Origin: Promethearchaeota archaeon
GTDB lineage: Archaea; Asgardarchaeota; Lokiarchaeia; Sigyniarchaeales; SOKP01
Assembly: GCA_016839765.1 (NCBI GenBank)
Contig: JAEOTP010000043.1
Coordinates: 1-64,000, forward strand
Direction: 5' to 3'
Length of the DNA stretch: 64,000 bases
In this document: positions 24,810 through 32,802 of the stretch, piece by piece
Position numbering within the stretch: position 1 is the stretch's first letter
Layout of the letters: each line of letters begins with the position of its first letter
Notes under the pieces: model-generated
The model's database searches: none
Told to the model about the DNA's origin: nothing
The model's input: the letters and a program-made list of their open reading frames with translations, nothing else
Position numbers and translations under genes: made by a program

Positions 24810-25271
24810 ATGGCAAAAAAGAAAGGTAAAGAAGTAAGCTTAGATGATTTAGAAAAGGAACTCTCAGAAGATGAATTGGAAGAAATAGCAGAACCAATAG
24901 AAGAAAACATTGAAGAAATTGAAGAATTTAGCTTAGACGAAATCGCTGAAGAAGAAGAAGTTAGTGAAGTTTTTGAAGAAGCAGTAGAAGAAATTGAAGA
25001 AGAGGCTCCCAAAGAAGAAATAATTGATGAAAGAATATATATAATACCTTTAGCAAAAGCACGAAAGGGTCCACGTACAAAATGGGCTAAAAAAAGTGTG
25101 AGATATCTCAAGGAATTTATGGAGCGCCATTTTAAACCAGAATCTTTAATTATTTCACAAGAAGTCAATGAACAAATATGGTCACGTGGAATTCAAAAGC
25201 CTCCAAGAAAGTTAAAAGTAAGAGCTACCAAAAATATTGATGGCTTAGTAGTGGTTTATCTCCAGAAATAG
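24810..25271 (+). CDS. rpl31e: 50S ribosomal protein L31e with long acidic N-terminal extension
   Basis: 153 aa. The last 83 residues are a standard L31e: DERIYIIPLAKARKGPRTKWAKKSVRYLKEFMERH, then WSRGIQKPPRKLKVRATK. The first 70 residues are an unusual, strongly acidic, mostly Glu-rich segment (KKGKEVSLDDLEKELS and EEIEEEAPKEE), predicted coiled or disordered. Normal L31e proteins are 80-95 aa. The extension is in frame with no internal ATG between the acidic part and DERIY, and its ATG is 2 bp behind L39e, so it appears genuine. Confidence 0.9.
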   Translation: MAKKKGKEVSLDDLEKELSEDELEEIAEPIEENIEEIEEFSLDEIAEEEEVSEVFEEAVEEIEEEAPKEEIIDERIYIIPLAKARKGPRTKWAKKSVRYLKEFMERHFKPESLIISQEVNEQIWSRGIQKPPRKLKVRATKNIDGLVVVYLQK

Positions 25272-25328
25272 GTATATTAGATTTATAAATTAATCAAAAA
25301 GCTTTTTCTTATAGTTTTTAAAAAAAAA

Positions 25329-27575
25329 TTAAAAAAGTGTGTGAGTAGTACTCACGTTTACTAATCTCGGCAGTATAATACTTGAATTATATTTAGGCCC
25401 TACAAGTAAAGTATTATTTGCAATATTGTAATTTAAATAACTCTGGGCTAATGGAACACCTGTATTTGGATTAATAGCAAAACGAGGATAATTAGAACTT
25501 GAAATTGCTATGCGTATTCTATGCCCTGGTGCAAAATAGTAAGCACTTGACCAGCAATCTACCATTAATTCATATACATCTAGGTGGTTACCTGACATAA
25601 AAACATCTGTTGTATAATTATATCGGCTCCTAACTGTTAAGGAACCATCAGTTACCAACATTGAACGGTTATCTGGGTATACATCTGTTAATTTTAATGT
25701 GAAATCTGTATCTGTACAGTTAGAAGATACAAATAAATGCCCCCAAATCCTTCCAACTGTTATTACTGGTTCGGTTAGGATTGGTGTTTCGAATACCAAA
25801 ACGTCACTTCTATTTTCAATACTTCGTTGGTCCATTGGTCCTGCTAAATCAAATGGTTGGTTTTGTCCTCCAAGATTTGGAATAGGATTGCGAGGATCAA
25901 ATAGGTAAGAAAAGTTTTTATTAATTAAACCAGCTGATACATTACTTAATCTTCCATCTGCTGTGAAGTACCATTCATCATTCACATGATCAAGAGGCCA
26001 ATCATATGCGTAACGCCAATAATTCCACTTATCTGAGGTTTCTATCGTAGAGCCCATTAAATAATAGGCAACTCTAGCACCATCCCAACTTGTTGGATTA
26101 TTAAGTAAAGCCTCATCAAAAACTTCATATTCCCAATTTAATATCAAATCAAAACCGTTCGAATTATCTGGATATAATAATTCTCCTTGTTTACCCCCAT
26201 AAATTGATCCGTGTGTCCATGGTCCCATTATTAATTTTTGATGTTCTTGAGCTCTTGTTGTTCCATAATCATCATATCCTATGTAACCATCTATAGTACC
26301 TTGAAGAAAGTGGTCATACCACCCTCCAACATGAATTCCATAAACTGAAATTTTAGAATAATTTGGTCCGGTGGGATTAGATAAGGAAGTAGAATTATAC
26401 ATTAATTCATCTTTAGGCATGTATTTAAAAATAGTTTCAAGTTGATAGTGCCAGTTATTTGGGGATGTACTTTTTACCCATGTCTCAACTGATGACTTAT
26501 GGTACGATCCTTGATAAATAGCGTGATCATATAATTCAGGAGTTCCAAACCAAAGTTGTTGAGCCATTAATCCTTCAGGGTTCATTCCAGCATAAAAGTA
26601 TTGATTAATACAGAGTGCAGAAACTCCTGCACTGGCGATTTTTCCGTTAGACCACTGTTGATCAAGTATCCAATTTATAGTATCAACACCATCATGATAA
26701 GATTCGATAAAAAGTAAAGATTTATCCCCTCCTTCAGAATTATGAGTTCCTCTTAAATCTTGTATAACTACGTGATAATCTTGAATTAAATAGTAAGGGA
26801 GATATAAATCATCTGCCCAACCTGATTTACCATATGGGGTTCTTATTAAAATCACGGGTTTTGGCCTACCAAAAGATCCAGGAGCAAAATATACATCTGT
26901 AGCTAAATGAATTCCATCTCGCATAGGAACCATATATGTAATTTTATCTGGAACGTTGTATATAGCAGTACTACCAATTATAAATATAGGTAAAGTAATC
27001 ATAAAAATTAGACCTACGTATTGTAATTCTTTTGGAAGTTGATTGATCTTTCGCTTTTTGTATTTCTGTAATAATGAAGAAAGAGAGAGTGATGAAATTT
27101 TTATTCCATAATATAAAATCATAATGATACTTAATCCTATTGCAGCTAAAGCATAATAATTCGGATTGATAAAAGTGTACCAGATAATACCCATAATTGG
27201 TACTATTATACTAATAAGAATACCAGTAATTTTTAATGAGGTAATATTCTTCTTTCTGCTTAATTCTTTAAAGTAATTTCCAGCCATCATTAGAGAATAA
27301 AATGAAATAAATAAGGCAATAGGAAAGTACAGTATCCCTAATAAAATTAAAATTAATTGCTTCATACTGAAATAGAGGGTTTCAGTTTTATTGAATAATT
27401 GTTCTTTTTTTAGAAGTTCATTATTGTAACCTTTAATGTAATTAAGAACATAGCTGGAAATATATAATCCTCTACAAATTAGTAATAGCGGTAAATTGAA
27501 AGTTAACATTTGTTCTAGACTTAAAATACCATATGAGTCAAGAAAATAGAAAAAGGCGAGTATCCAATTAATCAT
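25329..27575 (-). CDS. Membrane-anchored CocE/NonD-family hydrolase
   Basis: 748 aa. Residues about 1-215 hold six or so transmembrane helices. The soluble part starts at YMVPMRDGIHLATDVYFAPG and contains PVILIRTPYGK, VVIQDLRGTHNSEG and GKIASAGVSALCINQYFYAG, where the GxS region supplies the likely nucleophile; then a C-terminal jelly-roll (FTLKLTDVYPDNRSML). This is the X-Pro dipeptidyl peptidase/cocaine-esterase alpha/beta-hydrolase family; the substrate is not predictable. It lies on the opposite strand between L31e and eIF6, splitting a gene block that is contiguous in many archaea. Confidence 0.8.
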   Translation of the reverse strand: MINWILAFFYFLDSYGILSLEQMLTFNLPLLLICRGLYISSYVLNYIKGYNNELLKKEQLFNKTETLYFSMKQLILILLGILYFPIALFISFYSLMMAGNYFKELSRKKNITSLKITGILISIIVPIMGIIWYTFINPNYYALAAIGLSIIMILYYGIKISSLSLSSLLQKYKKRKINQLPKELQYVGLIFMITLPIFIIGSTAIYNVPDKITYMVPMRDGIHLATDVYFAPGSFGRPKPVILIRTPYGKSGWADDLYLPYYLIQDYHVVIQDLRGTHNSEGGDKSLLFIESYHDGVDTINWILDQQWSNGKIASAGVSALCINQYFYAGMNPEGLMAQQLWFGTPELYDHAIYQGSYHKSSVETWVKSTSPNNWHYQLETIFKYMPKDELMYNSTSLSNPTGPNYSKISVYGIHVGGWYDHFLQGTIDGYIGYDDYGTTRAQEHQKLIMGPWTHGSIYGGKQGELLYPDNSNGFDLILNWEYEVFDEALLNNPTSWDGARVAYYLMGSTIETSDKWNYWRYAYDWPLDHVNDEWYFTADGRLSNVSAGLINKNFSYLFDPRNPIPNLGGQNQPFDLAGPMDQRSIENRSDVLVFETPILTEPVITVGRIWGHLFVSSNCTDTDFTLKLTDVYPDNRSMLVTDGSLTVRSRYNYTTDVFMSGNHLDVYELMVDCWSSAYYFAPGHRIRIAISSSNYPRFAINPNTGVPLAQSYLNYNIANNTLLVGPKYNSSIILPRLVNVSTTHTLF

Positions 27576-27721
27576 GATTAATTATTAGATTGTCTATATT
27601 TATAAAGATTATTTATTAGAAAAAATACACTATAAGCAAAAGCCTTTTAGGAATTCTATGAAAAAATATTTATGGTTTGTAAGTTTATTTTACCAAACAG
27701 TATTTTATTTACTTCTTATAA

Positions 27722-28402
27722 ATGTCAATTCTCAAGTATCAACTTTACGGAAAAAACTCTGTTGGAGTCTATCTTACTGTTAATAATTCATTTGGTCTCT
27801 ATCCAACTACATTATTAAACTTTGCAATAAAAAAAATAAAAAGTACATTTAAAGAACCTTTTTTTCCGTTATCTATTAACAACTCAACTCTTTTAGGAGT
27901 GTATGCTGCCAGTAATAGGTATGGAATTATTGTACCACATATTATAAGAGATGATGAGCTCAATATTTTAACCGATTATACTAAAAGTATTAATGATAAT
28001 TATCAAATCGGAGTAATTAAATCTATAGATAATGCTTATGGAAATTTGATTTTATGTAATGATAAGGGAGCTATTATTAGTTCTTTATTAAAGGATTTCA
28101 AACATGAAATTGAGAATATTTTGAATGTAGAAACCGAAATTTTTGAGTTTGCGGAAAATTATTTACCGGGATCTATTGGATTAGTAAATAATTGTGGTTG
28201 TGTTGTCCATCCACTAACTACTGACGAAGAAATAGAGCATGTTTCTTCATTTTTAAAGATTGATGAAATAGATGTATCAACTGTCAATAGAGGAATTCCA
28301 TATCTCTCCTCAGGAGCTATCGTGAATGATAATAGTGGTATTTTTGGATTAGCTTGCACTGGACCCGAAATGATGCGAATGACAGATATCCTTGGGCTTT
28401 AA
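27722..28402 (+). CDS. eif6: Translation initiation factor 6
   Basis: 226 aa, full length. Repeated five-fold pseudosymmetric units show as YGKNSVGVYLTVNNSFGLYP, GVYAASNRYGIIVPHII, IDNAYGNLILCNDKGAIIS, LPGSIGLVNNCGCVVHP and SSGAIVNDNSGIFGLACTGPEMMR. aIF6 binds the 50S subunit and prevents association with the 30S. Next genes are L18a and prefoldin alpha on the same strand, matching a common archaeal order. Preceded by TATA-like sequence. Confidence 0.95.
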   Translation: MSILKYQLYGKNSVGVYLTVNNSFGLYPTTLLNFAIKKIKSTFKEPFFPLSINNSTLLGVYAASNRYGIIVPHIIRDDELNILTDYTKSINDNYQIGVIKSIDNAYGNLILCNDKGAIISSLLKDFKHEIENILNVETEIFEFAENYLPGSIGLVNNCGCVVHPLTTDEEIEHVSSFLKIDEIDVSTVNRGIPYLSSGAIVNDNSGIFGLACTGPEMMRMTDILGL

Positions 28403-28564
28403 GGCAATTTCTTAGAGTATCGTTAGAAATTTTTTACGATTTTTTTATTTAATTAGGCTTTTGAAAGAGTATAATTTCATGAAGTTTAAAATTAAAAAGA
28501 AAAATTTAATATTTTTAAAATATTATCAACTTTAAGCTCGCTGATACAAGGGATTTGATATATT

Positions 28565-28792
28565 ATGTCAGAGATAAAAATTTATCGCATTATTGGTATT
28601 TATTATAAGAATCATAAGAAATATTTATTTCGAAAAGAAGAACGCGCATTAAAAAGAGAAGACGCATTAGAAAAAGCCTTAAGTCAAATAACTTCTATTG
28701 GTATTCTTAGGAGACAGATAAAGATTCAAGAAATAAAGGAAATATCTCCAGAAGAAGCTCAAGATTACCTCATTCGTGAATTATCGCAATAA
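28565..28792 (+). CDS. rplX: 50S ribosomal protein L18a/LX
   Basis: 75 aa. MSEIKIYRIIGIYYKNHKKYLFRKEERALKREDALEKALSQI is the typical LX (L20e/L18a) pattern of a small, basic beta-alpha-beta protein. Archaea usually encode it between eIF6 and prefoldin alpha, as here. ATG at 28565 with a weak ribosome site. The N-terminal strands and the RREDA-like helix match the family. Confidence 0.9.
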   Translation: MSEIKIYRIIGIYYKNHKKYLFRKEERALKREDALEKALSQITSIGILRRQIKIQEIKEISPEEAQDYLIRELSQ

Positions 28793-28824
28793 ATCTTATA
28801 TATATTTTTTTATGGTTAATAAAA

Positions 28825-29247
28825 ATGGAAAAGAATCAAAATCTTCAAAACCAGCTATATCAACTAAGGATTCTTAGGGAACAATATGATATGTATCAAG
28901 GGCAACTAGAAATAATAAATGCCTCACTTGGAAACTATCTTAATACAAAATATACACTCCAAAATTTAAAAGGGGGAGTCAAAGAGGATGATGAAATCTT
29001 AATTCCTATTGGAGGTATAGTAGGAGTTAAAGCCTCAATTCAAGATACTCAAAAGTTTTTATTATTTATCGGAAAAGATACTGTAATTGAAAAAAGCGTT
29101 GATGAATCCATTGAATATATTGAGAAACTTATTCAACAACATAAAGAGCAAATAAAATCCATCTCTGAAATTGTTCAGAAATTGGATTTGAACATTCAAG
29201 GAATGTCTCAATCAATTCAGAATAGCTATTCAGAAAAACCACCTTAA
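28825..29247 (+). CDS. pfdA: Prefoldin subunit alpha
   Basis: 140 aa with the two coiled-coil arms (residues about 2-45 and 92-135) and a central beta-hairpin GGVKEDDEILIPIGGIVGVKASIQD. Archaeal prefoldin is a hexamer of two alpha and four beta subunits that captures unfolded proteins for the thermosome. Followed by ftsY in the common order LX-pfdA-ftsY. ATG start, 32 bp after LX. Confidence 0.9.
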   Translation: MEKNQNLQNQLYQLRILREQYDMYQGQLEIINASLGNYLNTKYTLQNLKGGVKEDDEILIPIGGIVGVKASIQDTQKFLLFIGKDTVIEKSVDESIEYIEKLIQQHKEQIKSISEIVQKLDLNIQGMSQSIQNSYSEKPP

Positions 29248-29300
29248 GAAAGCTACTTTTATAGAGAAAGGTTTTGTTAATATATTAGGTGAATCTATTC

Positions 29301-30206
29301 ATGCTCGAAAAATTAAAGGATGTATTTTCTAGTTTTGTAAAAAAGACGTTATCTGATGATAAGATTGATAAAGCCTTGCATGAATTAAATCTGCTTTTAA
29401 TAAGTAATGATGTTGCGGCAGAAACTGCTGATGTGCTATGTAATAGTATTAAGGATTGCTTAAGGGGTGAACAAATTGGGAGACTATCATCAAAACAGAA
29501 GTATTTATTTGAAATTTTAAAAGAAACAATTACTGATATTTTGACACCCGATCAAGAAATAAGTCTATTAGATGAAATAAAGAAAAAAAAAGCTAATAAC
29601 TTACCATATATAATGGTATTTCTTGGAGTCAATGGAACCGGGAAAACAACTACTATTGCAAAAATAGCATATTATTTAAAAAAAAATAATATTAGCTCTG
29701 TTGCTGCAGCCTCAGATACTTTTCGAGCAGCTGCTATAGAGCAATTAACCTATCATATGGAAAGGGTCGGGATAAGAGTAATTAAGCATAGCTATAATTC
29801 AGATCCTGCGAGCGTTGCATATGACGCAATTCAGCATGCCACAGCAAAAGGAATTGATGTAGTATTAGTTGATACTGCCGGTAGACAAGTTAGTAATAAA
29901 AATTTAATAATAGAGCTGCAAAAAATTGTTAGAATTGCCGAACCAGATTTAATTGTTTTTGTTGGTGATAGCCTTGCTGGTAACGATGCTTTAATTCAAG
30001 CTAAAGAATTTAAAAATAATGTTGGAATAGATGCTAATATTTTAACCAAACTTGATGCAGATGCTAAGGGAGGAGCTGCTTTATCGATTTCTTTCGAAAC
30101 AAAAAAGCCAATACTATTTGTAGGAACAGGACAAAATTATGATGATCTAAAACCTTTTGATAAAAATTATTTCATTTCAAATATACTAGAGTTGAATGAA
30201 AGCTAA
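29301..30206 (+). CDS. ftsY: Signal recognition particle receptor FtsY
   Basis: 301 aa from ATG 29301; a GTG at 29289 would add four residues (GGTG at 29288 lies 9 bp before the ATG and could be the ribosome site, so ATG is preferred). N domain (MLEKLKDVFSSF), then the G domain with GVNGTGKTTTIAKIA, DTFRAAAIEQL, VDTAGRQ and TKLDADAKGGAALS. It receives SRP-ribosome complexes at the membrane. It lacks the acidic A domain of bacterial FtsY, usual for archaea. Followed by SecE. Confidence 0.95.
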   Translation: MLEKLKDVFSSFVKKTLSDDKIDKALHELNLLLISNDVAAETADVLCNSIKDCLRGEQIGRLSSKQKYLFEILKETITDILTPDQEISLLDEIKKKKANNLPYIMVFLGVNGTGKTTTIAKIAYYLKKNNISSVAAASDTFRAAAIEQLTYHMERVGIRVIKHSYNSDPASVAYDAIQHATAKGIDVVLVDTAGRQVSNKNLIIELQKIVRIAEPDLIVFVGDSLAGNDALIQAKEFKNNVGIDANILTKLDADAKGGAALSISFETKKPILFVGTGQNYDDLKPFDKNYFISNILELNES

Positions 30207-30262
30207 ATAAAATTGTTCTTGATATTAGTTAACTTTTTTAAATATTCAGTTTTAACTTATTT

Positions 30263-30514
30263 GTGTCAAAACAATACCCAAAATATGATAAATACGAAAA
30301 ATTCGATAAAAAGAAAAAACCAAGTTTATATGAAAGGATTGGAATTTTTTTTCGGAACACTAAGCGTATATTAAAAATTGCCAATAAACCTGGAAGAAAA
30401 GATTATTTTCTTGTTTTTAAGATATGTACCATTGGATTAGTAATTCTAGGTGCTGTGTCTTACGTAATTCAATTAATTTTTACGATTATAAATGATGCTT
30501 TAGGTATAAGGTAA
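30263..30514 (+). CDS. secE: Protein translocase SecE/Sec61 gamma subunit
   Basis: 83 aa. Basic amphipathic stretch KYEKFDKKKKPSLYERIGIFFRNTKRILKIANKPGRKDYF followed by a single C-terminal transmembrane helix (VFKICTIGLVILGAVSYVIQLIFTI). This is the compact archaeal SecE, which clamps SecY. GTG start at 30263. The N-terminal Lys/Tyr-rich extension before the family core is about 20 residues longer than minimal SecE. Placed next to ftsY, as expected for protein targeting genes. Confidence 0.85.
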   Translation: MSKQYPKYDKYEKFDKKKKPSLYERIGIFFRNTKRILKIANKPGRKDYFLVFKICTIGLVILGAVSYVIQLIFTIINDALGIR

Positions 30515-30562
30515 AAAGTTACTTATTTATATTAATTAATTTTTTAAACTCTCTTAATAATT

Positions 30563-30985
30563 ATGCAAGTAAATTTAAATCATCTTAAAGATCTACATTT
30601 TAAAGCATCTGCTAGAAACTTTAAGAGTATTGATCTAGATGAACCTGAATCATTTCACGGAACAAATTTAGGACCAAGTCCAGTTGAATATTTGCTGATA
30701 GGAATAGGCGGGTGTTTGGGAAGTTCTTTTATGTTTTGTTTAGTTAAGCATGGTATAGAAATCGAAAATTTAGAAATTATAGTAGATGGAAAGATACATC
30801 ATAAACCTCCAACGATGAGATTAAAGTTAGCGCAAGTTGATGTTAAGATTATGTATCTGTTAAAGGATCTATCTCAAGCTGAGAAAATTGAACAATGTAG
30901 AAGTAAATTTATGAAATATTGTGTAGTCTCAGATACATTAATCAATGGGATTCCAATTAATGTTGAATTTCAAAAAACAGACTAA
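30563..30985 (+). CDS. OsmC-family protein
   Basis: 140 aa with the OsmC/Ohr fold: GPSPVEYLLIGIGGCLGSSFMFCLVKHGIEIENLEI, then RSKFMKYCVVSDTLINGIPINVEF. The two family cysteines (GGCLG and KYCVVS) are present; in OsmC and Ohr these reduce organic peroxides. It lies at the end of the plus-strand translation block, and convergent dnaG follows 20 bp away. Stress response is probable; exact substrate is unknown. Confidence 0.85.
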   Translation: MQVNLNHLKDLHFKASARNFKSIDLDEPESFHGTNLGPSPVEYLLIGIGGCLGSSFMFCLVKHGIEIENLEIIVDGKIHHKPPTMRLKLAQVDVKIMYLLKDLSQAEKIEQCRSKFMKYCVVSDTLINGIPINVEFQKTD

Positions 30986-31005
30986 AAAAAAGTAAAAAAG
31001 AAGTT

Positions 31006-32230
31006 TTAGAAATAATAAACGTTAATTTGTTCTGGAATGGTTAATTCTTCTTCTTTATTTTTACATGCTATGAATTTGATTTTCATATTCATTACCAGTG
31101 TTAGAAGACGTTTAGACAGAATTCCATCAATAATTATAAATTCAGTTTGGTTGTATTTTGATATCTCCTCAAATAATTTGCCTGCAGTTAAATCAAATAA
31201 TTTCTCAAGTTTATTATTAAATCCGATACTATGGCCTGATGGAATTGTCTTTAATGCTTGTGTTATGATTGATTGATTTTTCACTTTAAGTTTTCTTAGT
31301 AACTTACTAAGCTTTGTTTCTGTAACTTTTTTCTCCATAACAGAAGATGTTTCTCCTGGTTTTTCTAAAGATTCTGTTGTAGATCTCTTATTCTGGAGAG
31401 ATTTTATCATCTGTTTCCTGGTTAATTCTTCTACTTCATATCCATCAGGAGCGTGAGCAATAAAGTCTACATTAATTAACTGCATTAACTCTTTTGTAAT
31501 TAATTCTCCGCCCCTATCTCCATCGCAGAATATTGTTACTCTCTCTTTTTTTTTCGCTAAATCTATAACTGATTTAGGAATATGGGTTCCTTGGACGGCT
31601 ACAGTATTTTTTATCCCTATTCTAAGTAGGTTTAAAACATCAGCTCGCCCCTCGACAATGATTAAATCATCATCACTTTCAACGTTTGGTCCAGCTGGTA
31701 ATCCTTCAGGACCCCATTTTATAATTTCACCAAGTTTAATATCTGTATCTATTTTTTCTTCAATTTCACTAGGTTCAAGAGATTTTTGATCCCATTCTTT
31801 TAATAATTCTGCTGCACGTTCAATGATTTTTTTGCGCTTTCTTTCCCTTACATCTCTAATCTCAATGAGACGGATTTTAGCTTCACAAGGTCCAACACGG
31901 GTAACAGTTTCAATAGTTGCCGCCAATAATGCAGTCTCCTTTCTAGTTAAAGAAGATGGAATTTTAATAATACCAGTAGAAACACCCTCCTTAGATTCGT
32001 TTTCTACTTCAATTCTTCCGATTCGTCCTGACTTTTGAAGATCTCTTAAATCGAGATCTAAAAGGAGACCCTCAGTTTAGCCGATTTAGCCGAAATGGCT
32101 TTAAAATTTACCTTTGACCAAATATGGCGCCAACTATATCGCTTTTTTCAACCACTCCCTTAATTTCAAATTTTGTTTCAATAATATATTTTGTAGTAAA
32201 ATCTACCTGATTATTTGTAATCTTGATCAC
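31006..32230 (-). CDS. dnaG: Archaeal DnaG primase/exosome subunit, interrupted by a 37-nt insertion
   Basis: Read as two segments: 32230-32114 (GTG start; VIKITNNQ, YIIETKFEIKGVVEKSDIVGAIFGQ) and 32076-31006 (TEGLLLDLDLRDLQKSGRIGRIEVE, then the TOPRIM motifs IVEGRADVLNLL and FCDGDRGG). Joined they give 395 aa, a normal archaeal DnaG, which belongs to the RNA exosome and can prime DNA. The gap removes nothing: AIFGQ and TEGLL are adjacent in other DnaG proteins. The region holds in-frame stops, so the gene appears spliced. The first ATG-like start within segment two (31926, TTG) is not the real start. Confidence 0.8.
32077..32113 (-). other. 37-nt intron-like insertion in dnaG
   Basis: Inserted exactly between the codons of GQ and TEG. 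It contains stop codons and is not a multiple of three. Because both boundaries carry AAA, the insertion can be removed at any of four equivalent positions with the same product. On the RNA strand it folds into AGCCAUUU-CGGCU-AAAU(C)GGCU, eight pairs with a one-base bulge (32079-32100). A tandem near-repeat CGGCTAAAT/CGGCTAAAC lies inside. I could not draw a canonical bulge-helix-bulge with flanking exons by hand. Confidence 0.7.
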
Positions 32231-32436
32231 TTCCGTATTACTTAATTAAAATTTATTTCTTTATTTTTATGAGATAATTATAATCTTAAATGATTTCAAA
32301 CATTTTAAATTGAAAATATGATTTTTAGTTCAGTTTTTTTTGTGTATTTTAATTTTAAATGCTTTTAAGTCATCAATAAATAGATGATCAATTTAAATAA
32401 ATAATTCTTTCCATTTATTTTTTGCTGAATAAAAAG

Positions 32437-32454
32437 GCAAACAAAATTGTTTGC
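32437..32454. promoter_or_regulatory. Short 8-bp inverted repeat
   Basis: GCAAACAA-AA-TTGTTTGC, an 8-bp stem with a two-base spacer, in the 277 bp between dnaG and the small gene at 32508. It is symmetrical like an operator. No homology or function known; nothing else in that gap was recognised apart from AT-rich promoter-like tracts. Confidence 0.3.
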
Positions 32455-32507
32455 AGCCATAACATCTCCATAGGATATTTATTTTTAAAGAAAATATTTA
32501 ATAGATA

Positions 32508-32702
32508 TTGATGAGTCTTTATTGGAATAATATGCTATTAAGAAGGTTTTCAAATTTAAATAAAAAGAAAATCAAATTCAAATTGAGTACTAATATAGGG
32601 CGATTTTATTTTTACTTTGAAAAAGAAAATAATGAAAATTCTTCTGTTAATGGTAAAATCATATTTTTCCCTAAAGATGTCGAAATTACTCAACAGTTAT
32701 AA
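32508..32702 (+). CDS. Hypothetical 64-aa protein
   Basis: Starts at TTG 32508 or ATG 32511 and reads LYWNNMLLRRFSNLNKKKIKF and TNIGRFYFYFEKENN. Mixed basic and aromatic, no recognised family. Could be a real small protein; the frame is modest in length and the region AT-rich, so a chance reading frame is possible. Confidence 0.3.
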   Translation: MMSLYWNNMLLRRFSNLNKKKIKFKLSTNIGRFYFYFEKENNENSSVNGKIIFFPKDVEITQQL

Positions 32703-32802
32703 TATAATTTGAAATGATTAAAATTCAAATAATTATATTATTATAATAGAACTTAATTCTCTTCTATGTTTTAATTCATCTTAAGATTATCAAGTTAATA
32801 CA

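Noticed and set aside
24767-25168. 133-aa minus-strand Ser-rich ORF
   Set aside because: Low-complexity antisense of the acidic L31e extension.
31006-31926. DnaG as a short 306-aa protein starting at TTG 31926
   Set aside because: Upstream in-frame sequence continues the conserved N-terminus up to the 37-nt insertion, and beyond it to GTG 32230.
32077-32113. Base-calling error as explanation for the dnaG stop
   Set aside because: The extra sequence is 37 nt of ordinary mixed composition with a hairpin, not a homopolymer slip.
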